DNA of 64,000 nucleotides from Paenibacillus sp. SC116. GTDB lineage: Bacteria; Bacillota; Bacilli; Paenibacillales; Paenibacillaceae. The stretch lies in contig NZ_JANIOF010000001.1 in NCBI RefSeq assembly GCF_024733555.1, positions 1,980,777-2,044,776 of the forward strand, written 5' to 3'. The translations under genes and the position numbers were made by a program. The notes under the pieces were generated by a model. It was not told the DNA's origin. It saw nothing but the letters and a program-made list of their open reading frames with translations, and made no database searches. Shown in pieces: positions 17,947 through 26,368 of this stretch; the first letter of the stretch is position 1, and every line of letters begins with the position of its first letter.

Positions 17947-19107
17947 TTATGACTTGGACAAGGATAATGCTTGCTCCAAATCTGCAATCAGATCATCAAT
18001 ATGCTCCAACCCAACAGAGAAGCGCAGAATTCCGTCTGTAATTCCTCTTTCTGCTCTTACATGCGGCGGCATTGCTGCATGAGACATCATGGCTGGGTAA
18101 GATAAAATACTTTCCACAGCGCCAAGACTAACCGCTACAAGCGGAATCTGTACGGCATTAAGCACTTGCTTCGCTCGCTCGCCAGAGCCGACATCGAACG
18201 ATACGACCGCACCATATCCTAGCGATTGACGCTCATGAATCTCTCGTCCTGGATGATTCGGCAATCCTGGGTAAAACACTTGCGCGATATCATCCCGCTC
18301 ACTGAGCCATATCGCGAGCTTGCCTGCGCTTGTCTCGCTATGACGCATACGAGCTTCAAGTGTCTTCATGCCGCGCATAAGCAGCCAGCTGTCTTGGACA
18401 CCTAAGACGGTACCAAGACCATTTTGCAGCATTTTTACACGCTTCCCTAGCTCTTCATCGTTCGTCACAGCTAAGCCTGCTAGTACATCACTATGTCCAC
18501 CGAGGAATTTGGTTGCGCTATGAAGAACAATATCGACGCCATGCTCAATTGGGCGCTGATGATACGGCGTCATAAAGGTATTGTCAAGCAGCGTCAACAA
18601 CCCTTTCGACTTCGCCCATGCAGTTACAGCGGCAATATCCGTAATTTTCAATGTAGGATTAGATGGCGTTTCCATATAAATCGCTTTTGTATTTGAACGA
18701 TAAGCGGCTTCCACTTGATTAAGATCCGTCATATCCACAAAAGTCGTTTCAATTTGCATCCGACTAAGTATAGAGGTTAACAAACGATAGGTTCCGCCAT
18801 ATACATCTTCTGTAACGATCACATGATCTCCAGCCGACAACAGCAGCAGCGTAGAAGATATAGCCGCCATACCAGATGCAAATGCGAATCCACGTGTACC
18901 ACCTTCTAGCAATGCGATATATCCTTCTAATGCTTCACGTGTCGGATTACCCGAACGTGAATAATCATGAGCAGGAGGATTAAATATATCTTCATGATGG
19001 AACGTGCTCGCTTGATAAATCGGCACGCTTGATGCACCTGTATGCTCGCAAACTTCTTTGCCAAAGTGAATAAGCTTTGTAGAAAATTGATTGTGATCGC
19101 GGCTCAT
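17947..19107 (-). CDS. metC: Cystathionine beta-lyase, MetC-like (Cys/Met PLP enzyme)
   Basis: A PLP enzyme of the Cys/Met metabolism family, 386 aa, expected to split cystathionine into homocysteine, pyruvate and ammonia. Motifs seen are YSRSGNPTR, FASGMAAISS, YMETPSNPTLKITDI and the PLP lysine in LHSATKFLGGHSD. The C-terminal LRFSVGLEHIDDLIADL is typical. It is the third gene of metA-metI-metC: its ATG lies 2 bases after the stop of the MetI-like gene. B. subtilis has the same metI-metC pair under S-box control. Distinguishing lyase from synthase by sequence alone is unreliable in this family; the call uses operon order. Confidence 0.83.
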   Translation of the reverse strand: MSRDHNQFSTKLIHFGKEVCEHTGASSVPIYQASTFHHEDIFNPPAHDYSRSGNPTREALEGYIALLEGGTRGFAFASGMAAISSTLLLLSAGDHVIVTEDVYGGTYRLLTSILSRMQIETTFVDMTDLNQVEAAYRSNTKAIYMETPSNPTLKITDIAAVTAWAKSKGLLTLLDNTFMTPYHQRPIEHGVDIVLHSATKFLGGHSDVLAGLAVTNDEELGKRVKMLQNGLGTVLGVQDSWLLMRGMKTLEARMRHSETSAGKLAIWLSERDDIAQVFYPGLPNHPGREIHERQSLGYGAVVSFDVGSGERAKQVLNAVQIPLVAVSLGAVESILSYPAMMSHAAMPPHVRAERGITDGILRFSVGLEHIDDLIADLEQALSLSKS

Positions 19108-19109
19108 AC

Positions 19110-20339
19110 CTACACCCCTTTTCCTTCAGCTACAGGTTGTTTTGCAGCCGCTGAATCAAGCTCAGCGATCTCTACCTTCGCTTTGCTCAATGCCTGGTCG
19201 AGGTCTGCAATAAGATCATCTACGTGCTCAATACCGACAGAGAAACGCAGCAAACGATCATCAACACCAATTGCTTCACGAATTTCCTGTGGGATGTCAG
19301 CATGTGTTTGCACAGCTGGGTACGTCATCAAGGATTCCACCCCACCTAAACTCTCCGCGAAAGCAATTAAACGAATATGACGTAAAATAGGCTCCACATA
19401 GCGAGCATCTTGTAAACGGAAAGAGAAGATACCCGTATTGCCAGACGATTGACGCTGCTGAATCTCATAACCAGGATGATCTTCCAATGCTGGATAATAT
19501 ACCGCCTCAACTGACTCATGGTCACGAAGCCAAACTGCTAATCTTGTCGCATTGTATTCATGGCGTTCCATTCGAATGGCAAGCGTCTTCATACCTCTCA
19601 TAAGTTGATAGGCATCAGCAGGGCCTAACGTAGCCCCGATCGAGTTGTGCAAGAACGCGATCTCCTCCGACAGCTCCTTGCCTTTTGTTACAATTAATCC
19701 TGCCAGCACATCATTATGTCCACCCAAATATTTCGTCGCGCTATGTACGACAATATCAGCTCCCAGCTCTAATGGACGCTGGAAAAATGGTGTTAGCAGT
19801 GTATTGTCTACAATCGTCAGCAAGTTGTGGGACTTCGCCCAGGTTGCCACTGCTTCAACATCGGTAATCATCATTAATGGGTTTGTAGGCGTCTCGATCA
19901 CGATCGCCTTCGTAGCTGGCGTACGCACCGCTTCCATTGCTTCGATATCATTAGTGTCTACATAAGAGGCATTCACACCAAAGCGCTTCATAATGCGCTC
20001 CAGCAAACGATACGTTCCCCCGTATAAATCTAAGGAAACGATCAAATGATCGCCTTGACTGAAAAGGGCAAAGACGGTCTGAAGTGCCGCCATGCCCGAA
20101 CTACAGGCAAAGCCTGCATCTCCACGTTCTAACAATGCTGCCGCATCCTCAAGTACGGAACGGGTTGGATTTTTCGTACGTGTATAGTCAAATCCCGTAC
20201 TCTGACCAAGACGCGGATGACGGTATGCAGTAGCATGATAAATCGGAACGTTCACCGCACCTGTCTTTGGCTCTGAAATAGAGCCGATCTGCGCTAACTG
20301 ACTTTCAATTTTATAACCTTTTTCATCACGTTCGATCAT
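19110..20339 (-). CDS. metI: Cystathionine gamma-synthase / O-acetylhomoserine thiolyase, MetI-like
   Basis: A PLP enzyme of the same family as its neighbour, 409 aa. It probably joins O-acetylhomoserine with cysteine (or sulfide). Motifs are [34 protein letters not shown], the PLP lysine in [13 protein letters not shown] and [17 protein letters not shown]. The ATG overlaps the metA stop as ATGA, so the two are translationally coupled. A ~25-residue hydrophilic C-terminal tail (ending near EGKGV) is not part of the usual fold. The whole operon is controlled by the SAM-I leader at 21374-21561. Confidence 0.85.
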   Translation of the reverse strand: MIERDEKGYKIESQLAQIGSISEPKTGAVNVPIYHATAYRHPRLGQSTGFDYTRTKNPTRSVLEDAAALLERGDAGFACSSGMAALQTVFALFSQGDHLIVSLDLYGGTYRLLERIMKRFGVNASYVDTNDIEAMEAVRTPATKAIVIETPTNPLMMITDVEAVATWAKSHNLLTIVDNTLLTPFFQRPLELGADIVVHSATKYLGGHNDVLAGLIVTKGKELSEEIAFLHNSIGATLGPADAYQLMRGMKTLAIRMERHEYNATRLAVWLRDHESVEAVYYPALEDHPGYEIQQRQSSGNTGIFSFRLQDARYVEPILRHIRLIAFAESLGGVESLMTYPAVQTHADIPQEIREAIGVDDRLLRFSVGIEHVDDLIADLDQALSKAKVEIAELDSAAAKQPVAEGKGV

Positions 20340-21280
20340 TTAGCCCCCGCTCCTTCCATTCGATCAGCCGCCGTACCAAGTTGGAATGGCGTCTCTTGAT
20401 AGACATAATAGTTCAACCAATTCGAGAACAACAAATTCGCATGCGCTCTCCATGTAGAATAAGGACGCTTTGTCGGATCGTCATTCGGGTAATAGTTCAC
20501 CGGAATATCCATCTCCATGCCTTTTTGAATATCACGGTCATATTCCCACTTCAACGTCTCAGCGTCATACTCGGAATGACCCGAAACAAATACTTGTTTG
20601 CCATCTGTACTTGCCGCCAAATATACACCAGCTTCTTCAGACGTAGATATAATTTCTAAGCCCCGTACATTCTCCATATCCTCTATACGAGCTTCCGTAT
20701 GGCGAGATTGCGGAACGAGAAATTGCTCGTCAAATCCACGAGTAAGACGGATATTTTGCTTACAGAGCGTATGATTGAATACACCGAAAATCTTCTTCTC
20801 CAACGGATGCTTAGGAACACCAAAGTGATAATTCAAGCCTGCTTGTGAAGCCCAACATATGTGCAGCGTCGATGTAACATGATGCTTAGACCATTCCATG
20901 ATCTTGCACAGCTCCTGCCAATATGTCACCTCATGGAATTCCAACTGTTCTACTGGAGCTCCTGTAATAACTAAGCCATCGAACAACTCATCTTGTATAT
21001 CTTCAAATGTTTTGTAAAACGATGTTAAATGCTCAGCGGACGTATTTTTAGAAGTATGTGTTGCAGGATGAAGCAATGTAACATCGACTTGCAAAGGGGT
21101 ATTTCCGATTAGTCTCAACAGCTGCGTCTCCGTCGTTTCTTTGGTGGGCATCAAGTTCAAAATGATAATCTTCAGAGGACGAATATCTTGTTGATAAGCA
21201 CGTGTCTCATCCATCACAAAAATATTCTCTTGGGATAAAATTTCTTTAGCCGGCAAATGATCAGGTACCTTAATTGGCAT
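20336..21280 (-). CDS. metA: Homoserine O-acetyltransferase, MetA type
   Basis: Acylates homoserine at the entry to methionine synthesis. The 314-aa protein shows LNLMPTK near residue 42, ITGAPVE, the nucleophile in [10 protein letters not shown] (Cys142) and SGHSEYD with the catalytic histidine. Residue 111 is glutamate; in studied MetA proteins Glu111 goes with acetyl-CoA and Gly111 with succinyl-CoA, so this enzyme should use acetyl-CoA. It is the first gene of a three-gene operon, with AGGAGG 8 bases before the ATG. It is regulated by the SAM riboswitch about 95 bp upstream. Confidence 0.95.
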   Translation of the reverse strand: MPIKVPDHLPAKEILSQENIFVMDETRAYQQDIRPLKIIILNLMPTKETTETQLLRLIGNTPLQVDVTLLHPATHTSKNTSAEHLTSFYKTFEDIQDELFDGLVITGAPVEQLEFHEVTYWQELCKIMEWSKHHVTSTLHICWASQAGLNYHFGVPKHPLEKKIFGVFNHTLCKQNIRLTRGFDEQFLVPQSRHTEARIEDMENVRGLEIISTSEEAGVYLAASTDGKQVFVSGHSEYDAETLKWEYDRDIQKGMEMDIPVNYYPNDDPTKRPYSTWRAHANLLFSNWLNYYVYQETPFQLGTAADRMEGAGAK

Positions 21281-21373
21281 AATGAAAACCTCCTACATCG
21301 ATTTGTCGTCCCTCATCTTGGACACCATGTTTTGCACAATCTGATTAGAGGAGAAGTCACGGTGGTAATGAAT

Positions 21374-21561
21374 ACTAAAAAAGACCTTTCTCCATGGAGA
21401 AAGGTCGCGACTTATACATACTAGCGCCTCTCTCATCTCTCAGAACGACCAGATGTCTGTGACATTGGTATTCTGCAAGAATTAGCACCGTTGCGTTTCG
21501 CATTAGCTAACGCCGGTTGCCGGGTATCATCGGGCTTGTCCCTCCACCTACTCTTGATAAG
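21374..21561 (-). promoter_or_regulatory. SAM-I (S-box) riboswitch of the metA operon
   Basis: On the minus strand the leader begins CTTATCAAGAG at 21561, followed by GGTGGAGGGAC, CCCGGCAACC, GGTGCTAATTCTTGC and TGAGAGATGAG, all conserved S-box elements. A terminator (GACCTTTCTC pairing with GAGAAAGGTC, then six T's) lies at 21377-21406. SAM binding should cause early termination. The sequence 21281-21373 holds nothing else seen. Confidence 0.97.
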
Positions 21562-21740
21562 ATTGCATATGTTATGGAATTGTCTTCATGTGGACTTGGT
21601 AATAATTTAAGGCATGGGAAATGATTCCGTCAAGGGGGAAGAACCAAAAATCGTAAAAAAACATACAGTAGTACTGTCTACTTATGGAATACAAGAGCTT
21701 GTTCGTAACGAAATGTACCTACATGTCCCTTGTTTGGTTC

Positions 21741-21770
21741 TTGAAACAATGCAATCAAGCCGTATATACT
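21741..21770 (+). promoter_or_regulatory. corA promoter
   Basis: TTGAAA (21741-21746), 18 bp, TATACT (21765-21770). Transcription would start near 21777, leaving a ~330-nt leader before corA. Confidence 0.65.
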
Positions 21771-21776
21771 ATACAA

Positions 21777-22106
21777 GTGCTACATGCACAAATAAGAGGA
21801 AAGACACAAATAGCAGAGGTGAGTTCGCATGGAAGGCGACCCGAGGATAAGCTGTCGCGATTACGGACAACCGAATATGACGATTCGACGAGGACGTGCT
21901 GCATTCGCTCACGGTTGTCGTCCAATGTTCGTGGGCACATTGTGTTTGTGTCACCTTTATGCTTAGTTAGATCCCTCATACTTCATTAGATTTATTGTTT
22001 TGCAATTAAGCGTGGGCAAGACGAACGGACTGACATCACTCTGGATGAATCGTCAAGTACAAGACGACACAAGCTACCCATGTAAGGTGGCAAGAAGGAG
22101 TGATTT
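21777..22106 (+). promoter_or_regulatory. Long structured 5' leader of corA, unidentified class
   Basis: About 330 nt separate the promoter from the corA start. Helices seen: GCGAC with GTCGC (near 21836 and 21854), GACAACCG with CGGTTGTC (near 21866 and 21912), CAATG with CATTG (near 21923 and 21938), and mutually exclusive GACGA/TCGTC/GACGA segments between 22020 and 22066. Mg2+ transporter genes often carry M-box leaders; GAGGTGAG at 21826 recalls one M-box element, but the rest could not be aligned. No protein-coding gene is convincing here. Confidence 0.4.
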
Positions 22107-23045
22107 ATGATGAAGATTCGTCTCGTCAACGAAGGTATTTTTACACCCATTGATGACATCCATACCACACTAACCGCACCAGAAGAAGGTTTCTACTGGA
22201 TTGATGCGGATTTGGATGACCTTGTCATACTCCAGCCATTATTTCAAATGCACGACTTGGCTGTAGAGGACTGTCTAAATGATGAAGAACAGCGCCCGAA
22301 GATGGAAATTTATGAAGGCCATTATTTTATCGTTATCAATAGTATTCGATTTGACGATGAAGAAATCTTTCTTCGCGCATTGAACATATTTTTAGGCAAG
22401 CACTATATCATCACCATTACTAAACAAAAAATTAACGAACTCCGTACAGTCAAGCCTCTCTTGTGGGAACAGGAAGTAAGCTCGGCAGACCGGATGCTAT
22501 ATCTTGTTATAGATACAGTTGTAGATAGCTACTTCAAAGTTGGCGATCGAATTGAAGCAAAGATCGAAAATTTAGAAGAAGAAGTACTTGTTAATGCTAA
22601 AAAATCGCATTTGAACGAAATCATCAGCCTGCGCAGTGAAATATTGTGGGTAAAGAAAGAACTGGCACCTCAAAAGGAACTTTTACTTGTTCTTTACCGC
22701 AAAGATTTGCGTTTAATTGATGATAACCTGCAGAAATATTTTAGAGATATTTATGAAGATGCAGTTAAAGTTGCTGAGACTTTCGATACATTCCGAGACT
22801 TGATGGCGAACTTACGAGAATCCTATCAATCCAGCATTGCCAACCGAGCGAACGAAATCATGCGTGTATTTACTGCAATGACGACGATATTCATGCCACT
22901 GACGTTCATTACCGGTATATACGGGATGAACTTTGATAATATCCCATTTATTCATTACAAATATGGGGCCATGTTCTTGATTGGATTCATGTTCATGTTA
23001 GGAACCATTATGTTGATCTGGTTCAAAAAGAAAGACTGGCTCTAA
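22107..23045 (+). CDS. corA: CorA-family magnesium/divalent metal channel
   Basis: A 312-aa membrane protein that passes Mg2+ (or Co2+/Ni2+) as a pentamer. A large cytoplasmic N-terminal domain is followed by the long stalk helix (about 150-250). Two C-terminal membrane helices contain the signature YGMNF between them (about residue 275). The protein ends KKKDWL, as is common in CorA. The ATG follows AAGGAGTGATTT. It is divergent from the met operon and has a strong terminator at 23058-23083. The very long leader suggests control by metal or another ligand, but the leader class was not recognised. Confidence 0.93.
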   Translation: MMKIRLVNEGIFTPIDDIHTTLTAPEEGFYWIDADLDDLVILQPLFQMHDLAVEDCLNDEEQRPKMEIYEGHYFIVINSIRFDDEEIFLRALNIFLGKHYIITITKQKINELRTVKPLLWEQEVSSADRMLYLVIDTVVDSYFKVGDRIEAKIENLEEEVLVNAKKSHLNEIISLRSEILWVKKELAPQKELLLVLYRKDLRLIDDNLQKYFRDIYEDAVKVAETFDTFRDLMANLRESYQSSIANRANEIMRVFTAMTTIFMPLTFITGIYGMNFDNIPFIHYKYGAMFLIGFMFMLGTIMLIWFKKKDWL

Positions 23046-23057
23046 TAAATGGACAAT

Positions 23058-23083
23058 GCCCGCGATAACGCGGGCTTTTTTAT
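23058..23083 (+). terminator. Intrinsic terminator of corA
   Basis: GCCCGCG, a 4-base loop, CGCGGGC and six T's, 13 bp after the corA stop. It lies between convergent genes. Confidence 0.93.
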
Positions 23084-23104
23084 ATCATTTAATTAGAAAA
23101 TGCG

Positions 23105-24175
23105 CTATACAGCCTTCGCTTCAACATTCACTCGCGATCTTGTTGATCTAGATCGAATGGATCCTTGTTCCTTGCGACTAAAATTCCGTAGCTGCATACG
23201 AACGAGACGAATATACTCATAGCGACGTTGAATAACTGCGGAGGCTTCCTTCAACGCTTCTTGACCAAATATTTGAATATATATTGGTTTCAAATAATCC
23301 ATCCCCATTTCCTGCAGTGAATCCTCAATCCGACTGCGAATGTCAACATCGATCTCACTCAGCACATGATCGGCATATGACATCATGTCATACCCTTCTT
23401 CGGACAATGCTTCGATACGAACAAGCAGCTCTCGACGATCAACATTCAAACGTTCCATAAGCACTTCAGGCTCTAATCTTTGTTGAACAGCATCAATTAG
23501 CGTTCGTTTCTCAACAAGACGGTTTAATTCGCCCGACATCTTCTGTTCCTCCTGTTGATATACCCACTGAAGAAATGCAGCAGGGCCTACCGCCGCACTC
23601 ACCCAATCCAATGGGAAAGTCGTCCTGCGCGGAATCGGTGCTGTGATCGCAATAATCGCTTCGCCATAGGCATGAACTTTCGCCTCTCCAAAACCAGGAA
23701 GCTGCTTCAACTCTTCCAATGTCTGCGGGACGAATGCACTTACAAGCCTAAGCATACGATTCGTCGTAATCCAGTATGGAGCACGGCGAATGGAAGAAGC
23801 TACTTCTTTGCGCCACTGCACTAGCTTATGATATAGCTCATCATCTACATTAAGATCTCCAAAGCAATGAATCCATTCGTTGCGCTCCTTCATCCGACGT
23901 TCATGCTGCTGCGTATCTGGCGTAAATCCAAGTGTTGGCTCATAGCCTTTGCGCATTAAGCTCGCAACACCGCGTCTCAGCGCTGCACACATTTCTGCCC
24001 ATATTTCGCCTTCGTACCAAGTAGAATTGGCATCCTCTGTGTCATGAGTCCACTCCCCATCTTGTTCCCATAAAACAAGCCATTTTCCTTCTTCTTCACC
24101 GACTGTAACTAGACCGCTCCGTACTTGTCCGGACACTTCTGTCTTTTCTAAACGCGACATCCACACAATAATCAT
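23105..24175 (-). CDS. HRDC-domain protein of unknown function
   Basis: A 356-aa soluble protein. An HRDC-like segment occupies about residues 110-185 (LYHKLVQWRKEVA, LVSAFVPQTLEELKQLPGFG, KVHAYGEAIIAI). HRDC domains bind nucleic acid at the C-terminus of RecQ helicases and RNase D, but no helicase or nuclease domain is present here. The remaining C-terminal half is helical and charged, and ends in an Arg/Ser-rich tail. The ATG at 24173-24175 is 7 bases after AAAAGGAG; the frame opens six codons upstream, but that ATG has no ribosome site. A consensus promoter and an early terminator precede it, suggesting attenuation. A DNA- or RNA-binding role is inferred. Confidence 0.75.
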   Translation of the reverse strand: MIIVWMSRLEKTEVSGQVRSGLVTVGEEEGKWLVLWEQDGEWTHDTEDANSTWYEGEIWAEMCAALRRGVASLMRKGYEPTLGFTPDTQQHERRMKERNEWIHCFGDLNVDDELYHKLVQWRKEVASSIRRAPYWITTNRMLRLVSAFVPQTLEELKQLPGFGEAKVHAYGEAIIAITAPIPRRTTFPLDWVSAAVGPAAFLQWVYQQEEQKMSGELNRLVEKRTLIDAVQQRLEPEVLMERLNVDRRELLVRIEALSEEGYDMMSYADHVLSEIDVDIRSRIEDSLQEMGMDYLKPIYIQIFGQEALKEASAVIQRRYEYIRLVRMQLRNFSRKEQGSIRSRSTRSRVNVEAKAV

Positions 24176-24241
24176 AATCATTCTCCTTTTCATCCCTATA
24201 ATAGGTCATTCACAATACATCACAACGAAGGAATGGTGCAC

Positions 24242-24293
24242 AAAAAAAGGAAGCACCTCTCCTATGTCATTAGACATAAAAGAGGTGCTTCCT
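24242..24293 (-). terminator. Strong terminator in the leader of the HRDC gene
   Basis: A perfect 13-bp stem (24248-24260 with 24281-24293) holds an inner TATGTC/GACATA stem and is followed by seven T's on the minus strand. No minus-strand gene ends here: it lies about 20 bp downstream of a consensus promoter and 66 bp upstream of the HRDC start. It should therefore act as an attenuator or end a ~70-nt RNA. Confidence 0.85.
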
Positions 24294-24317
24294 CATTCCG
24301 GTTATGAATTTATTTCC

Positions 24318-24346
24318 ATTATAGGCAATCACATCATTACTGTCAA
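24318..24346 (-). promoter_or_regulatory. Fully consensus sigma-A promoter before the HRDC gene
   Basis: Minus-strand TTGACA (24341-24346), 17 bp, TATAAT (24318-24323): a perfect match in both boxes and in spacing. Transcription would start near 24311. Confidence 0.88.
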
Positions 24347-24436
24347 CGATCTCGATCTATCCAGCACACGAAGATTCCCATTTCAACTCTGCTTATGCTA
24401 TGATGTTACGTATTGAAAATGAGGAGGTACCAACTT

Positions 24437-24733
24437 ATGAGCGCTGAGCCATTGGATTTCTTATCAGACTTTACCGAACATACATCCACCCGCTTTGTCA
24501 CGTTCATCGGTGAAGGCATGCATCGCTTTGATTTAGCTGTCACAACAACAAGCCGCTTCTATGGCAAGAAGCTCGTAACTGACCTCCAATCAGGTTTGAC
24601 CGCTATTCTTGGACAAGACGACCTTGAAGAGGAAGGTTATTTGGAATCATTCTTTCGCCTTGAGGACGATGCAGCAGAAGATTTACGACAATTCCTAGTA
24701 CTCGTCGTCGGAGAAGCACACTTTACGGATTAA
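24437..24733 (+). CDS. DUF3055-like small acidic protein
   Basis: A 98-aa acidic cytoplasmic protein. The pattern RFVTFIGEGMHRFDLAV, SRFYGKKLV, DLQSG and DDLEEEGYLESFF resembles the DUF3055 family of Bacillus and Paenibacillus, which has no known function. The ATG at 24437 is preceded by GGAGGTACCAACTT, so the eight extra codons upstream are not used. It is monocistronic, divergent from the HRDC gene, with a bidirectional terminator at 24795-24864 shared with the convergent glycosidase gene. The family name is from memory of its pattern and needs a profile search. Confidence 0.65.
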   Translation: MSAEPLDFLSDFTEHTSTRFVTFIGEGMHRFDLAVTTTSRFYGKKLVTDLQSGLTAILGQDDLEEEGYLESFFRLEDDAAEDLRQFLVLVVGEAHFTD

Positions 24734-24794
24734 TATGATGCATGATACGGCACACAGCATAAAAATGTGAACATCATAAGGATACGAACATAAC

Positions 24795-24864
24795 AAGAGC
24801 CTAATCGCATTGGAAATGATGCAGCAATTATACTTGCATCGCTTCTAGCGCGACTAGGCTCTTT
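24795..24864. terminator. Bidirectional terminator between convergent genes
   Basis: AAGAGCCTAATCGC pairs with GCGACTAGGCTCTT (one G-T pair) across a 41-base loop. The plus strand ends in CTCTTTTCCC and the minus strand in CTCTTGTTATG. Confidence 0.65.
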
Positions 24865-24878
24865 TCCCATTCCATTTG

Positions 24879-26060
24879 TTATTTCGGTTGTTTAAACAGG
24901 AGTACATTGCTGAGCAATCTTCCTGGTGAAGTAATCACTTTATTGTTCGCATACAAACCCGTTGAAGCTCCCCCATCCAAATTCATTGCCTGCTTAGCAC
25001 CAAGCTGCTTCCATACTTCAGCCCACTGCTTCATCGTAGCACTACCTGTTGTCGCAAGCATAATCGAGCCGTCTGGCATAATGCCAATCCCGCTTCGAGT
25101 AGCGGATAAGGTAAGTATTTTGTCTTGCTGGAAACCTTCTGCTGTTGGTTGAAGCGCAACACGGCCATCTTTCACTAAGCGCGGCCCCGCTCCTACCGCA
25201 GTCTGAATGTCTTGCCAGTCAATTGCTTGTCCGTCTTTATTCGTGTATTCGAAAGCTAGCGTTACTTTATCGCCTTTCTTGAACCGCTCCGCCATCTTCT
25301 TCTCTTTACCTGTATAGACGAGCACATAACCATCTTTAGGAATCGGAACATTTTGTCCGCTAGTTACCGAGGTTACTTGACCATTGCGAACGGTAACCGC
25401 ATTACCATATGCGAATCCGAGATGAGAACCGCGCATAGGCGTGAACATTACAGCCGAAGAGCTATTTTTAGCTGGAGTCCGATTGACGAAATAAGCATAC
25501 CAACCTTGCTCACGCGCCGTCTTTTCATTTGTAACGGTTCCACGCAATTTAATTCGCAGTGTGTCCATCAGGGCAGATCCGTCTTTCCGAAATCCAATCG
25601 TAGTTCCGTGGTTACCCACATGCTCGATACGACCGTTAATAATAACTGTTCCCCATGGCTCAGGTGCGCCATTGTACGCTTCAAAGAAAGTCGCATTAAT
25701 ACCTGCAACTGCTCGATGATTGCGCATCATTTCATTCAAACTGGCAGCTGCCCCATACTTCCCTTTGCCAAATGCAGCAACGGGCACGTAGCCTCTAGGA
25801 ACATGAACCGTCTGTACAGCAATCGAACGGCTTCCTACCTTAACAGACTTGGATGATACACGCGGTGCAGCTAATTTGGGCTTGCTAGCGATGGCAGCTG
25901 CGCCAAAGTGGTTTATTTGCGCAACTGAAGTATTGCTCCGTTTCGTTGTTTCAGCGTAAACGCTCATGCTCGGCATTACCAGCAAAGACAGTACTGTAAC
26001 CGTCGTTGTTAATTTGAGCAGCAGCTTACTGGAATACGTCTGTTCCTTCTTCATTTCCAT
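24879..26060 (-). CDS. Secreted phosphodiester glycosidase (NAGPA-domain) protein
   Basis: A 393-aa exported protein. The signal peptide has a KK-rich start, a hydrophobic core and probable cleavage after VYA (about residue 36). The NAGPA/phosphodiester glycosidase domain spans about 110-390, with AGINATFFEAYNGAPEPWGT, VGAGPRLVKDGR and the terminal QAMNLDGGASTGLY motif. Family members remove N-acetylglucosamine or other sugars from phosphodiesters in the cell wall or exopolysaccharides; the substrate is unknown here. The ATG follows GGAAGGTAGAG. It has its own promoter at 26096-26124. No partner gene is adjacent. Confidence 0.85.
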   Translation of the reverse strand: MEMKKEQTYSSKLLLKLTTTVTVLSLLVMPSMSVYAETTKRSNTSVAQINHFGAAAIASKPKLAAPRVSSKSVKVGSRSIAVQTVHVPRGYVPVAAFGKGKYGAAASLNEMMRNHRAVAGINATFFEAYNGAPEPWGTVIINGRIEHVGNHGTTIGFRKDGSALMDTLRIKLRGTVTNEKTAREQGWYAYFVNRTPAKNSSSAVMFTPMRGSHLGFAYGNAVTVRNGQVTSVTSGQNVPIPKDGYVLVYTGKEKKMAERFKKGDKVTLAFEYTNKDGQAIDWQDIQTAVGAGPRLVKDGRVALQPTAEGFQQDKILTLSATRSGIGIMPDGSIMLATTGSATMKQWAEVWKQLGAKQAMNLDGGASTGLYANNKVITSPGRLLSNVLLFKQPK

Positions 26061-26095
26061 CTCTACCTTCCAAGTCTATATTCATATGTACATAT

Positions 26096-26124
26096 ATTAT
26101 AGAGGAAAAGATTGTACATGTCTT
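26096..26124 (-). promoter_or_regulatory. Promoter of the phosphodiester glycosidase gene
   Basis: Minus-strand AAGACA (26119-26124), 17 bp, TATAAT (26096-26101). A 12-bp perfect palindrome ATATGTACATAT (26084-26095) directly follows the -10, where a repressor could bind. Confidence 0.5.
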
Positions 26125-26231
26125 CCATCTATATACTGTCTATTAGGCATGCGGAGGCGTATTGAAATCCACATTCGACTCTTATTCATTCTAAATATAT
26201 AAAAAAAGTATATTTTTAGCTGTATTCCCAC

Positions 26232-26345
26232 CAGGATAAGTTGGGTGGATCATAGGTATCTATGTTATATTTGAGCTTATAGATACAGAGAGCCTGGCTG
26301 GAAATCAGCGTACTGTAGAAAGAAGTTCAAGCAGCTATCCAATAA
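26232..26345 (+). other. Leader of the ypcP-like gene with T-box stem-I-like sequence
   Basis: Between a possible TTATAT -10 (about 26265) and the start codon, the sequence AGAGAGCCTGGCTGGAAATC (26287-26306) resembles the AGAGAG and distal-loop elements of T-box stem I. It is flanked by TTGAGCTT and AAGTTCAA, which can pair. No T-box antiterminator motif and no terminator follow, so it may be a relic or chance. Nothing else was seen in the 308-bp gap. Confidence 0.25.
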
Positions 26346-26368
26346 TCTTTTAAGGAACTGGTGAGAAT

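Noticed and set aside
21614-21989. Short overlapping plus-strand frames upstream of corA (78 and 101 codons)
   Set aside because: They disagree with each other, overlap the corA promoter and leader, lack strong ribosome sites and show no domain.
21777-22106. Calling the corA leader an M-box outright
   Set aside because: Only GAGGTGAG resembles the M-box; the conserved GCTGCTGCCC and later elements were not found by eye.
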